This document shows, piece by piece, positions 35,566 to 47,112 of a stretch of DNA of 64,000 bases (position 1 is the stretch's first letter; the number at the start of each line of letters is the position of its first letter). This stretch comes from Dipteris shenzhenensis (Eukaryota; Polypodiophyta; Polypodiopsida; Gleicheniales), in NCBI GenBank assembly GCA_047967505.1, contig CM106541.1, one strand, 5' to 3'. The notes below the pieces were generated by a model. The model did no database searches. It was not told where the DNA came from and saw only the letters and a program-made list of their open reading frames with translations. Made by a program: the position numbers and the translations under genes.

Positions 35566-36912
35566 TCACAAAGAAGTGCTTGGCTGCTCGGTTATTGCAA
35601 CAACATGATCAAATACCCCTGATACATGTAAGGGATACAAAGTCCCACACTTGGCACCCCTGGCCAAAAGCATAGAGCCCTTTTGAATTTTCCAACTCTG
35701 AAAGCCAAAAGTGGTGTGAAAACCAGCATCATCTAGCTGACCCACTGAAATAAGACTCTTGGTCAACTTAGGCACATGTCTCACATGTTTCAAAACAAAT
35801 GCAGACCCATTTGCAAAAGAAAACTTTATGTCACCTGCTCCCACTATGTCACATGCATAGTCATTTCCAAGATGCACACAACCTGTCTTTCCACTGTCAT
35901 AAGTGGAGAACCATTCCCTATGGGGAGTAACATGGAATGAAGCACCAGAATCCAAAATCCAATCCTGGGAATATGCATCATCTGAAGTGGTAAGCAACTC
36001 TGCAGATAAACTAGACATGAAGAGAACATCATTGTCACTATCACGTGTGACTGCATTGATCTCCTCGATCTTCACTTTTCCTTTGTCCTCCCTTGGACTC
36101 TCTTCCTTTTGATTTGCACCCCAATTTGCATTCTTTTTCTTATTCTTTTGCTCTCTTTTCAGCTTGTAGCAATCCTTTTTCATATGGCCCTTCTTGCCAC
36201 AATGGTAACACTCAATGTTCCGTGCCCTGGATTTGCTACGAGACTTCCCTCTTTCTTGGGACTTCCCCCTGAACTGTGATCTACCCCTTTGCACATTTAA
36301 GGCTGCATCCTGCTTGTTGCCATCCATAGACTTCCGTCTAATCTCCTCGGCCAATAAGCTACCCACAACATCATCAAATTTCAGTACTCCACTAGGTGCA
36401 GAGTTACTGACAGTTGTACGGAAGGTATCCCATGAGGATGGCAATGAACATAAGAGAAATATTGCCTTAGTCTCCGCATCAAAATTCATTTTCTGAGCCT
36501 GAAGCTGGCTGAAAATAATATTGAATTCATTCAAATGAGAAGCAATGGAGACCCCTTCCTTCATCTGCAGCTCAAACAACCTCTTCATGAGGTAAACTTT
36601 ATTAGAGGCAGTTTCCTTTTCATAAGTGGCACACAGTTTCTTCCACAAATCTTCCGTAGTTTGCTCATTTACTACTGTGAAATAAACTGACTCTGCAAGA
36701 TGAAGTCTAATAGTAGACTTTGCTAATGCATCCAACTCATTCCAATCATCCTCAGACATATTTGCAGGCTTAGCTTCAATCCCTGCCAAGGGTTTAATCT
36801 GCTTCTTTTGAATAAGCACATCTCTTATCTGTTCTTTCCACAAAGAAAAGTTTGTCCCATCAAACTTTTTAATGCTGAAAAACTCCTTTTCAGGCATGGA
36901 AGAGGATGCCAT
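35566..36912 (-). pseudogene. Element C Gag and protease
   Basis: Minus-strand start is ATG at 36910-36912 (MASSSMPEKEFFSIKKFDG); an in-frame upstream ATG at 36936 is less likely. It shows Gag motifs (TNFSLWKEQIRDVL, SLPSSWDTFRTTV), an Arg/Ser/Lys-rich stretch, a CCHC knuckle (CYHCGKKGHMKKDC) and the protease site WILDSGASFHVT with catalytic Asp present. The frame ends at TGA 35566-35568, at a position where the copia GAG-pre-integrase motif has Trp (L-W-H-x-R-L-G-H). The following codons continue in the same frame into integrase, so this is one polyprotein with a nonsense change. Confidence 0.95.
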
Positions 36913-38337
36913 GATGCAAATAAAGCAAAATCCCAAATGCTAGTGCCTGCAAGAGAGAATCACACCAAATACCAGGTGCACCCAAATGTGTATGCCACAA
37001 TAGAGTGAAATATCACCAAAATTCAAAGCTCAAAGCATCAAAAGATGCATCTGACTCATGTGCATATACTATGCATCCATATGAGCAAATCTGGCCCAAA
37101 AGAAAATGCCAATAAGTGCCAAATGACTCAAGCATAAACACTGTCCACTGGCATATGCATCAATAATGTCTCATCCAAGAGAGCATAGCACTATCAGTGC
37201 ATCACCTGCAATGTGTCAAAGCTGTCCCTCAGCTTAAAATAGCATCCATGTGCAAAGCGTCCATAAAAAAATAGCATCCCACAAGGCAATTTGGGCCTAT
37301 CAGCGCATCCAACAAGGATCGCAATGCATCCAAATGGCCTATAAATCATCCACTGCAACCCAATGCATACCACGAATGAGCGCACACTGCTCAAACTGCA
37401 ACCAGAGTGATCTGCATAAGGTATGCTCAAGAAATCATAGTCCCACGGTAATGAGCGCTACTGAAAATAGAACCTGAGATGCTTCAAAACATGGGCGCCA
37501 TTGCATAATCGGACTCAGCAAGAAAATCTGCAAATATCTCTCTTCTGCCAGAACTCCAAAATCCCAACCGATGAGTGAGAAATGGGAGTCAACACTTATC
37601 CACTGCCATGTGGCATAAATCTAAGGTTTCAAAACCTTAGTATGAAAAATACATAACAGAGAGACGAAATCGAATACACAGAGATTTATAACTCTGAAAA
37701 TCCTCCACCGAATCACGCAAAACTGATAGGTAGGGGTTTTTGGGCATCCGGAACGCAATGGGACAGACGGTTTTGGAAACCGTGGCCTCAATCACTGGGT
37801 CCAACACACGGACTGAAAAACGTTTTTGGAAACAGAGCTATCTGTAAACTCCACCGGAGTGTGAATGATGAGCAACATAGAAGTTTTAGGACCTCCTGAG
37901 TCCACCGGAACTGACAGATCTGCAAATGGTTGCTCCAAACTTGAGTTCCAACACCCGGGCAAAAAACGCAGAAACTGACACAGAGAGCCAAAAATCCAAT
38001 GAAATGATCCCGGATTCAAGAATAAAGGTGTTTCCAGGCTCCTGAAGTAATGTGGACACCAAAAGCAAGCAATAGTTGCCTCTACAAGTCAATACGGAGT
38101 CTCTGTCATCGAACGGAACAGGGAAAAGCTCAAAAAACGACTTTTTCTTTGAAAACTCTTAACAGGCTCTCAAAACCACTTCGTAAAGCCAAAGTGACTT
38201 TTCCAAAGGTTCCTCCAAGGTCTCTGCACACTCGGATGCAAGTAAAGTCACCCACAAAGCTTCCCACAAAGCTTCTCCTTCCTCCCACAGAGCTACTGAG
38301 CTTCAAGCATTCACGCACGCTCAGCTAGATCACCCGG
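36913..38337 (-). other. Leader of element C
   Basis: About 1.4 kb lies between primer site and Gag start, long for a copia element. It has no domain-bearing frame. It is expected to hold the packaging signal and may contain an intron, but no sites stand out. Confidence 0.6.
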
Positions 38338-38349
38338 GCTCTGATACCA
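38338..38349 (-). other. Primer binding site of element C
   Basis: TGGTATCAGAGC on the minus strand, two bases inside the 5' LTR boundary. Confidence 0.94.
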
Positions 38350-38351
38350 GT

Positions 38352-38522
38352 TGAGAGTGCTCTCAACGGAAGCAAGAATGGAAGAAGGAGAGAGAGAGAC
38401 AGAGAGCCACACAAGTTTTGGTGGGTGCAGAACCACCCTAATCTTCTTTTTCATTCATTTATATATGTGTTTGAGTATTGTACATAACTGGGGTTAAGGC
38501 ACAGTGACCTTTAACCCCCACA
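38352..38522 (-). repeat. 5' LTR of element C (171 bp)
   Basis: Appears identical to the 3' copy at 32624-32794. It is followed on the plus strand by the target duplication AAGAG. Confidence 0.96.
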
Positions 38523-38527
38523 AAGAG

Positions 38528-38960
38528 GTTTGATTGTACAACTAGAAGAAACAGATAAAGCTATTACCACCATTATCCAGCACCAAGTACAATAGCTCTA
38601 GGAGAACATCTGCACTCTCGAGGAAAGAAGGGATCAAGGAAAAACATGATCATGTATGAGGTGACATTGTGATATTGATAGCCACAATAGTTAAATCAAA
38701 ATAATATTATCTTTCGATGTAGCAGGGTCAAAACTGTGGGCACATTATAGATGAGTGCAAGATTTGATGTCCAATGCTCATGTCATGGAGAGACAACTAT
38801 GCCTAGCTATCTATCCAAAGAAAGTAGAGGTTACATGTGCATTGGCCACAACAAGAAATGCCTTGAGTTTTGATGGAGGGAAGATGCAGTGCCCAGGGCC
38901 CATGCTCTAACATAGGAAAGAAGAAGCACCCTCATGAAGGAAGAAAGGATCCCAAGCCTA
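38528..38960 (+). pseudogene. Decayed coiled-coil coding region, part 2
   Basis: Resumes right of element C with GLIVQLEETDKAITTIIQHQ and ENICTLEERRDQGK, the same Gln/Glu-rich heptad-like composition as part 1. Two TAG codons stand where Gln fits. About 38735-38765 a half zinc-knuckle (NCGHIIDECK) appears, but the preceding cysteine pair is not preserved. That would suit a Gag-like origin without proving it. Confidence 0.35.
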
Positions 38961-41470
38961 AGCCATTCTAATGGCTTTACATCATCAACACTTCTAAGAC
39001 TATTTATCTAGAGTTCTAGCCATTCTGCAAGAGTTCTTATATGTTTAGCAATGAGAACACAAATGTTTTATTCTGCCAGAGTTCTTGTATTTTGGGCAAT
39101 GAAAACACAATTCCACTTTATACAAGTTGTTTAATTAGAACACAGTTCTCCTTTATACAAGTTGTTTTAGGACCAACTATAGTTACCATTATGGTGGTTG
39201 TAAAATATAAGTGGTTTAGGACTAACTGCAACTAGCATGGTGGTTATATAAGTTAAGTGGTTCAACAGGATTTAAGGTTATTTAAGATCCTTATTTATCA
39301 CTTTTTTAATGCTTCGATTTAGGGTTATTTAAGATCTTTTTTAAGTAATTTTGTAAGCGCTTTTCTAACTTGATTTTTGGGTGCCTTTCTAGCAACTTTT
39401 TAGTGCTTTTATAGCACAAAGATAATTGTGTCATGGGGGAATTAGCAAGGCACACCTAAAGTACTTGTCTACCAACTAGCCATGAGTATTTTGGGATTGA
39501 TTTAACCAAGTGATCTATAAGCTTCCTTGGCCAAGTGTGTTTAATCCTTTAACATCATGTCCAAATTTCTTCCATTTTAAACAAAACAAGCTTGTTTTAT
39601 TGTCCAAAATCTCCTCCACTCTAAATAATACAAGGTTGTCTTCTCTCATTTCATTCGGGTAGATATGTTGAATTGCTTACTTAGCTTGGTGGAATTTAAT
39701 CTCCTTTATGGTTGTGCTAGTCTAGAGCTATACTACATGTCAAAGCACAAAATGTAGTAAAATAATTTTATCTTGATTCATTTTATGTGCCGGGTACGCT
39801 GCAATGGACCAAGAGGTGGTTCTGATGGTGAGGATTCATTGTTGTTGATACATGGATAAGTCAAATTGCACATTTGAGGTGCTCAACACTTAAAGAATGA
39901 TCTGCTTATCATTTTTGCTTTTTGGATCACCTAAAAATGTCTTCTGGATCAAAAGCCATTGATGAATGTTACAATCTAGATAAGGCTGTTGATGTGGTAG
40001 TGACGCATGTCTAGTGATGTGGCTAGATAAAGGCTATCTACCACATGTCACTCCACTCACCATAGCCTAGCTAACAAAACCAAGGTTACTATCCTATATG
40101 CCACGTGGCCTAAGGTCTAACATTCTATGAAAATGAAGATTAAGGTTATGAGTTTTGAGGCGATGGAGAGGAAAGCAATAGTGAAGAGGCAAAGAGAAGA
40201 AGGTGGCACATCGGGTCTACTTGGTGCTAGAGCCCAAGTCGTGGAAGAGGCACTTATTGCCTCGGGTGGCATCATTGCTCTTGATGGATGCGTAATGTAG
40301 TTTGTTGGCTATAGTGTTGCCCTAGTCGCGAAGAGTCTATGCTTGCTATAGGAGAATGCTTTCTCACAGCTATGGCGCTCTAGGTTTTCCCACGCCTTCG
40401 TCCCCCTGCTTCTCTTCCTGCTATGGTGGTTTCTTTGTGTGTTATACTGCATGTGCCAATTTTGCGTTGTTTGTTGTAGGAGTAGGAGTTGAAGTCATGT
40501 AGAGGCATTGAACATGTTGGTCATTCACTGGTAGCTTACATGGTGTCAGTTGTTAGCGCTGTTGGAGAAGCTATGAGCATTGTGGCCTATCTGAGGTGGT
40601 CTTTGCTCATTGTGTCTGGAGTCGATGAGGTGTTGCCTTGAAGGTTGTTTATGTAGTCTCCAAGTCATAACGTTGCTCCAGAGAGTCGTTTGTGCTTGCA
40701 ACTCATATAGAGGTAGTCATTGATAGGAGTCGTTTTGCTATGGATAGTCCTACTGGAGTCCATTGAGCCAATTAGTGTCACCTTAAGTGCTTGGATTATG
40801 ATCGTCTTGAGAGTCATATAAGTCTGTGCTTCTAGTGTCATACAAGCTAAGCGACTACCGTTGTAGTTGAGCCATTAAAGTCCACCTATGAGTCGCGGGG
40901 TTGTTGAAGGTTGAAGTTGCTTACCTTATAGCGTCTTCTTTAGTTGCCTTTTCTTACTTGTGAGCTTTGGTTGTGGAAGTCATCTTGGTAGGTGAAGACA
41001 CTGTGAAGCTAGGTCGAGTTGCTTGCAAATTGTCTTCGCATTGAGTAGCTGCTTTGTTTGCCGTTGTAGGCTCCTTTGTTAACTGTATGTTGTAGGAACT
41101 TGCTTGATCGAGCTAAAGAAGTTATGTAGTTAGGCCTCTCACCAAGTCTCCCAAATCAGAGAGCGAATAGGATCTCTCTCAAAACCTTACAAATTTCATG
41201 AAATTAACCTTAACAAGGAATATAAACTCTAAAGAGACTAAATCTCAAGCTCTAGGAAGCAAATTCCTGAGCTTTTTGAACCGAAACAAAGATGAGAAGG
41301 GGCTCTACAAGAAGAGCTAAATATGCCTCATGAAGGAGGGCTTGTTGCCTTGATAGAAGAAGGTCTTTAACTCTCTCTCACATAAAACTCTCCATACAAG
41401 AAATGAACCTCACACATCTTTGGCTCGGAGATGGAGGATGCCTCGCAAGGAGGGCTTATCACTCACACAC
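38961..41470. other. Unassigned DNA
   Basis: No recognised domain. GCCACGTGGCCTAAGG at about 40101 is shared, in inverse orientation, with the 14.67-kb region. A 57-codon frame at 40127-40300 is listed separately. Confidence 0.35.
40127..40300 (+). CDS. Small hypothetical frame (57 codons)
   Basis: ATG at 40127 to TAG at 40298-40300. The product would be charged and Ala/Gly-containing (SFEAMERKAIVKRQREEGG, then ARAQVVEEALIASGGI). Its composition is more protein-like than that of its neighbours, but there is no known family, no promoter evidence and no homologue I recognise. It lies just right of the CCACGTGG repeat, and a faintly similar peptide (NFEAMTANSS) can be read on the minus strand near 14640. 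Both may belong to one repeat family. Confidence 0.2.
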   Translation: MKMKIKVMSFEAMERKAIVKRQREEGGTSGLLGARAQVVEEALIASGGIIALDGCVM

Positions 41471-41476
41471 CATTGG

Positions 41477-41486
41477 CTCTGATACC

Positions 41487-41526
<40 letters not shown>
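41477..41526 (-). other. Copia primer binding site abutting a (GA)n LTR end
   Basis: TGGTATCAGAGC on the minus strand at 41477-41488. It is directly preceded on that strand by a run of CT (41489-41526 on plus as GA), which would be the end of a 5' LTR. The element body and second LTR were not identified. Confidence 0.55.
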
Positions 41527-41529
<3 letters not shown>

Positions 41530-41985
41530 GTGGACATGATTTAGCTACCTGTACACTATGTTGTATTGACAATAATCATGAATATACGTGAGGACCCCTT
41601 AGGGTTAAAGTTAGGGTTTGCCCCTAATGCCCTATCTAGATGGTCCAATTTACACATTCTTGACAGTTATGGACTTGTGTCTTTTAGAAGTCCTTTACGT
41701 CTTTCTAAATATTGGCATCCCCCTAAACAAAAGTCATTTATAATGAATTGAAGGAAAATGATAGATTGTGTCCCCCCATACATGGGAGCATTATTGTGCT
41801 TTTAGTATGACTCACACTAAGTGAACTATCTTGTAGATTGGGATTATAGCTACATACAAGGAGACACTCTTCAATGCGACATAATTTGCTCAAGTATTAT
41901 TGTTGTCGGCATTCGAAGCATTAGAGATTGAAACTAATATTCTAGCTTCCTTCATTTTCTCCTTTTTCAAACTTTTCATAAATGC

Positions 41986-42180
41986 ATGGAGAGGCAGCAG
42001 CCTCTTTTATATGTGATAACTCAATATAGTGATGGCAATCTAAAACATGTGAAGTGGGCATCCTATGTGCAATTGTTTCATTTGATAATCAAGTATAAGC
42101 TAGGCATATCCAATAAGCAAGCTCATTGCTTAAGTAGCCCCCCTATCCACTTTGTAATTGTTGGGATTATTCATTGGAAT
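41986..42180 (+). pseudogene. Ty3/gypsy RNase H end fragment
   Basis: Reads LKHVKWASYVQLFHLIIKYK and GISNKQAHCLSSPPI, the C-terminal RNase H block of plant gypsy elements, in which a histidine-arginine-tryptophan motif precedes a YLQ.F and ADxLSR-PP ending. About 60 residues survive. No LTR or integrase is adjacent. Confidence 0.75.
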
Positions 42181-42249
42181 ATCCATCAATACTTCCCTTC
42201 TATGATCATCAATCTCCTTTTGTACTTGTTCATGGCCTCATTAAAATTC

Positions 42250-42760
42250 AAGATATCCTAATCAAGTTCTTCTTGTTCCTATTAAGCCAATCCAAAAATG
42301 TCATTTCAGAGTTAGTGTGAACATTCTTGAATTGTAGACTATTCCTAGCCAACCACATGAACCATAGGACTTGTGCCTTGAATTGCATCCAAAGCTCTTC
42401 TTTGACCCTTGTTGCATCCCCTACAAAAATGGACTTCCCATTTATGGGCCCCCCTATTTGGGTTTGAATTAATTTCTAGAATATCCTGGCTTTAAGACAT
42501 GCAACAAAGAAATGGAATATGTCCTCCTTTTGCCTTGATCATCTATTGCACATACCATCTCCCTTGCCTAAAGGCTCAAATCTACAGTTTGTCCACACAC
42601 TCTTTACATATTTCAAGCTAAGTGTTTCTTTTGTAGGGTATATATTATCACGGGAAAACTATGTTTATAGATTTCAATGTACAATGGAGGCATCTATTAT
42701 CGTTTTATTGAAATTCATACCATAAGAACCTAATTGCTCAATAAAACCACAAAATATATA
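42250..42760 (-). pseudogene. LINE 3' fragment with zf-RVT domain
   Basis: The minus-strand frame contains the zinc-binding reverse transcriptase-associated domain: a cysteine region (VWTNCRFEPLGKGDGMCNR), EDIFHFFVACLKARIF, then LWMQFKAQVLWFMWLARN and MTFLDWLNRNKKN. TGA and TAG interrupt it at positions where Arg and Trp fit. It is the C-terminal end of a plant L1 ORF2, unlinked to the LINE piece at 15.4-17 kb. Confidence 0.75.
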
Positions 42761-44060
42761 CATTAATTTCTAGAAAAAAGGAATATGAGAAAGGAAAGAG
42801 GAAAATTATTAGAAAACGATTGTGCAAAACAAACAAAGAAGCATTTGTTGGAGACTAGATCCACTTTTACAAAATGCCCGATCAACCACAGATTAGGAAC
42901 AAATGCAAAACAAACTAAAACAAGAACGCATTTATTTGATGAAAAACCCACCGAGGAAGAGTTCACAGGAAAGAAGAGAGGAGGTAAAATGGTTGAGCGG
43001 AGTAAAAGCATGTAAAGTAATGGAGAACATTAAGTAGGGGAATGAATTTGAGTGGGGAACAAAGGAGGCAAGCCAAGAGGAGGCTTAGTGATTTGCAAAC
43101 CCAAGAGCATCCCTTTCATCAAATCTTGTCTAGAATTGTGCAATTTCATGATGGCATTCTACTTGTCACTGTCTTTAAAGTGGAATCTAGCTTCATTGAG
43201 AACAACAAGGCAACTCAACACAATATCTGGCCTTTAAAATTTTGAGTTTGACTATATTTTCTTTCACACTTGAAGCCCCAATCCATGCCATTTGCAACCT
43301 AATAAGTAGATCAACCCTCCTTCAATCTAGAGAGCGTGCTTGTCTAATAATAGTGGAGTCATCTCCTCTTCTTTGCAAGGCATCACTCCCTTGAGAGGAT
43401 CATCATCACGAGTGGTCTTTGTTAACTAGGGCCACATGTCTTTTTAATTCATAGAGGTTTAATCTATATCATACCATGGCCTTTGGACTTACAAGGAACA
43501 TCAAGTGTCATAAAAGAGTACCCAAAAAAGCCTCCATTCTATATCTTGTTGCACACAAATGGAGGTAAAGCTAAAGCCCAATGGTACCACTAGTGGGATC
43601 TTTGTAGGGTTTTTTTCTATAAGCTTAAGAAAACTCCTTTGTCAACCTATTGAGGGCAAAATTAGAAGAGGAACCTAGGAGGAGATTAGGCATGTTCTAT
43701 GAATCTATTATGAAGGGCATTTCTTTTCATTATCTATTGAGGCACAACTGGATAGGAATTTAGGAGGAACCTAGGCATGCCTTCCCAACCTTTTTGTGAA
43801 GGTAAGTATGTCTTTTCATTGCCTAGCTTAGTAGTAGGGTTACTTGAGACACTCTTAGGGGTTCATGGATTTGTTAATTCCCTTTCCACATTCTTAATGT
43901 GAGGTTTTGAAGACCCTAGCATAGGGCAACCTAATTATTGCTCTCCATCTTGCCTCGTCCAACTTCTCGAGGCTATGTCAGTACGATGCAAGGTAAAATT
44001 ATGGTTAACATACAATGCATAGTATATCATATCTTCCATATTTGAAATACTCTAACATAT
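42761..44060. other. Unassigned DNA
   Basis: Frames of up to 82 codons (42763-43015, 43042-43245) have no recognised domain and overlap on both strands. Confidence 0.35.
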
Positions 44061-44515
44061 AGTATCAAAATCATCATAATAACTTGTTATAAACTCTTTG
44101 TACTTATATAAAAAACATGAAGCTATGGATAAGGAAGCACATATTCAATGAAAATCAAGGGCATAAGTGGTGAAAACGATCCCCAAGGAAGGTAAAGATA
44201 CGATAAAATTGTGCTAGTTGACATTCATATATTGTATATGATATTTTAGAGCAAAAGAAATCCCAAATAGCTTGCTCGTATGCATAGTGTAGCATCCCTA
44301 TAGTATCAAAATCATCACAATAACTTGTAATGAACTCTACTTATATCAAAACATAAAGGTATGGATAAGGAAGCACATATTCAATGAAAATCAAGGTCAT
44401 AGGTGGTGAAAACGATCCCCAAGGAAGGTAAAGATAGGTAGAAAACTGTGCTAGTTGACATTCATATATTGTATATGATATTTCGGAGCAAAATAAATCC
44501 CAAATAGCTTGCTCA
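44061..44515. repeat. Imperfect tandem duplication, 241-bp period
   Basis: Copies start AGTATCAAAATCATC at 44061 and 44302. Both include GGATAAGGAAGCACATATTC, GATCCCCAAGGAAGG and ATAGCTTGCTC. The second copy is shortened by small deletions. Confidence 0.9.
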
Positions 44516-45799
44516 TGTTGAAATATACAATATCCATTTTAGCAATAACCTTGATCCTTTTTAAACTAATTGAATGTCACACTTACTCCATATCTTTCTA
44601 CAAAATGATGCATATTATGTCATTGGGAACATAATATGCATCTTGTCTATTACAAACATACCAAATTTCAAAGCAAAGACATAACTTGCTTTTGTACATT
44701 TGCGTATCATTTTTATGATATAATTGTTGGGTGGCTCTATTTCAAGGTTTCATGTTGCATAAGGCCGTGCGTCCTTACATTCGAATGAATGTTTGGATAA
44801 ATTTCTGATCTCTTACATTATGCAGTCTCAACTTTGCTTCAAGTCAAAAGCCAAGTTGTACTTTTACTGATTCAATGAATGCTATGCATGGTGAAAAAAA
44901 CATTCTATTTTTGTACATGGTAAAAAAATTTGGAATTATTGTTGTGCATAGTGAAAAGAATACTTATTAGGTTTGCATTGTGCTTATGTACATAAGAGAA
45001 AATTTAACCTTGTATTCTCAATGTGCTTGCCTATCATCTTTTTGTTACATCTCAACATTTGAGCATTCAAAAACTTTTTCATGTACATGTTGTTACTTGT
45101 TTTCATGTTTTAATGCTTGACCTTTCTATCTTAGAGGAGGCAAAATGTAAAGGGGAGGGCTTTGGTAAAGCATTTGACTATGGAAGGATGGTTGTCTCAA
45201 GATGAGTAAAAGGAGGAATCTTACCGGAGCCCTCATGTAATGGCATCACTTGTGTTACCTTCTCTATTTCTAATGATCATAATATTCATGCTCTTTATGA
45301 TGTAAAGGGAGAAAAAGAAAAAAATTATTGAGTAGGCACAAGTACACTCACAAACAAGATTACATAGAGGTGCACCTTTAAGAAAATGCTAAGAAAGGGG
45401 TATAACGAGATTGCAGTCAAGAATAGAAAATGGAACTACTATGTTACTGATTTGATAAATGGGTGGAGAGAGAGAGAGAGCTTTTGAGCTTAGTTGGCTC
45501 TTGGTGTGTGGTTGGTATGGCCATGTGAGAGAGAGTATTTGGAAAAGAGGGGGTTGAGGATGGGAAAGAAGAGGTGTCGAGGAAAAAGAGGTTGGGGGTG
45601 GGGTGGGTTTTTGTCATGTGGTCTATGCGGGAGTTCGGGAGAAAGTGGAAGTGTGAGTTGGCAAGGGGGGGGTCCACGAAGAATTCTTTGGGAGAAGGAG
45701 GGGGGGGGTAATGGCCAAGACGAGGAAAAAAATATTCCAAGGGGGTGGATGATGCTGACGTGCCAAAAAGGGGGAGCCCGTTGTTGTTGTTGAGTTAAA
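44516..45799. other. Upstream region of the VHS gene, G-rich in its right part
   Basis: No coding support. From 45540 to 45790 the plus strand is strongly purine/G-rich, with runs of 5, 4 and 3 G at 45593-45606 and runs of 8 and 9 G near 45665 and 45700. Long Pro/Ser frames on the opposite strand are produced by this bias. Confidence 0.5.
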
Positions 45800-46185
45800 A
45801 AAAGGAAAAAAAAGCAATAAAAGCGGAGAGAAAAAGAAAAGGCGAAAAAGTAATATACGATAACAACAATAAAAATAATGTATAACATAACAATAATAAA
45901 TAATAATAATAAGGGGGGCGTAGAATCGTGTGTGTACTGAGCCGACGGAGAGGGCCAAGCCAACAAAAACGAGTTCACAAAGCTTCAACCAAAAATAAAC
46001 AGCTTCAGCATTTTACCTTCAACAGTTTCTTCTCAGGATCCTTGGCTATGGCAATCCATCGCTTGCTTCCCCCTCACCCCTCGCATTCCTTTTTCATCCT
46101 CACCATGCCTTCCTCTTCCTCCTCCTCCTAACTAGCCCCCTTCTCCTCGCCTCAATTGCTTCGCTCCCCCCCGCTCGATCACGCC
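45800..46185 (+). promoter_or_regulatory. Proximal promoter and 5' leader of the VHS-domain gene
   Basis: A sharp shift from A-rich sequence (about 45800-45910, with TAATATACGA and TATAACATAA as weak TATA candidates) to a CT-rich leader (46050-46180) precedes the ATG. This arrangement is common for plant housekeeping genes. The transcription start cannot be placed from sequence alone. The start codon context CACGCCATGGCC is strong. Confidence 0.5.
46048..46131 (+). CDS. Possible upstream ORF, 27 codons
   Basis: ATG at 46048 in the CT-rich leader runs to TAA at 46129-46131, 54 bases before the main ATG. The peptide starts MAIHRLLPP and ends in a run of six Ser. If transcribed it could lower main-frame translation. 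It may equally lie upstream of the transcription start. Confidence 0.3.
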   Translation: MAIHRLLPPHPSHSFFILTMPSSSSSS

Positions 46186-46283
46186 ATGGCCAGCCTTGTC
46201 GATCGCGCCACCAGCGACATGCTCAGCGGACCCGACTGGGCCATGAATATGGAGCTTTGTGACATCATCAATACCGAACCAGG
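46186..46283 (+). CDS. VHS-domain TOM1-like (TOL) protein, exon 1
   Basis: Encodes residues 1-32 plus two bases of codon 33. The sequence (MASLVDRATSDMLSG, PDWAMNMELCDIINTEP) matches the conserved start of plant TOM1-like VHS proteins, where the ERATxxMLxGPDWAxNxxxCDxxN motif opens the VHS domain. These proteins bind ubiquitinated membrane cargo and pass it to ESCRT-I for vacuolar degradation, acting in place of ESCRT-0. The exon ends ACCAGG before GTACGC, a good donor in the phase that joins to exon 2. No nonsense codon is present and base use is GC-richer than the flanks, so it looks like an active gene. Confidence 0.88.
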
Positions 46284-46720
46284 GTACGCGCGTCTTTTGT
46301 GGATGGTTTATTTCCCTGCATACACCTTTCGCCCCCGATTGGCAGCCCTGAATTCCCGTGACAGTCCCATCGGCTTTGGGTTAGGTCTTAGTTAAATTGT
46401 GACTGATGTTTGTCAATCATGGCATCCAAGAATTGACAAGCTTGTCCCGTTCCATTTGCGCATCCCTGCTAGCGAAAAGCAAGCAACGATGCGACCCCGT
46501 TGTGCTACGGGTTTGTGTTTGCCCGCCCTTCCGTTTGCATTCGTGATTCTCACGATTTGGTTATGTCGATGTCCAAATCAACAGCTTAGTGTAAAGTTTC
46601 TGAGTTACAGTAGCCTCCCTTCTGCCTATATCCTACAAAGAGTTATTTGTACAGGTACAACAAATTTGAATTAGTGATATTGCCAATTTGTGTGTGTATG
46701 CGTGCACGCACGTGTGTTTT

Positions 46721-46721
<1 letters not shown>

Positions 46722-46753
<32 letters not shown>
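46722..46753. repeat. (GA)16 microsatellite
   Basis: Uninterrupted AG/GA run in intron 1, preceded by a GTGTGTG/CGTGCACGCACG stretch. Confidence 0.95.
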
Positions 46754-46757
<4 letters not shown>

Positions 46758-47112
46758 AGCTGAATGTTGTTAAGATTTGTCCAGTAAGACCAGTCGATGG
46801 GACACCAATACATGTAATAAACTTAGGTAGCATGTGAGCTAGACCAGTGCTATAATTGTAGTAAGAACAAAATGACAGAAAAACAAAAGAGAGTGTATCT
46901 TACAAAATTTCTGTTTGGGCTCCTGTCTCATATGAAGAACTTCTAGGAAGCAGGGCCAAGCACCTGATCGCTCTTGTCAAAAGCATTCAGGGAACCTCTT
47001 TAAGATGGGGCCTTAATCTTAACGAATTTCTCTCATGTGAGAGTATCATGGCATTTCACTATGACTTTGCCGCATGTAAATTACACCTGGCATGTATAGG
47101 GATTCTATCCAC

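Larger units (their letters stand above)
32624..38522 (-). mobile_element. Complete Ty1/copia retrotransposon (element C), young
   Basis: The 5899-bp element reads on the minus strand. Its two 171-bp LTRs appear identical base for base. The flanks AAGAG (32619-32623) and AAGAG (38523-38527) are a perfect 5-bp target duplication. Primer site, long leader, Gag-protease-integrase-reverse transcriptase-RNase H frame and purine tract are all in place. Three nonsense codons and one frameshift interrupt the polyprotein. It is inserted in a decayed coiled-coil coding region. Confidence 0.97.

Noticed and set aside
45593-45708. G-quadruplex promoter element
   Set aside because: G runs are present but spacing of four clean tracts is ambiguous and the link to the promoter is unproven.
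45444-45988. Minus-strand Pro/Ser frames of up to 162 codons upstream of the VHS gene
   Set aside because: They arise from the G-rich plus strand and overlap each other in different frames; no domain.
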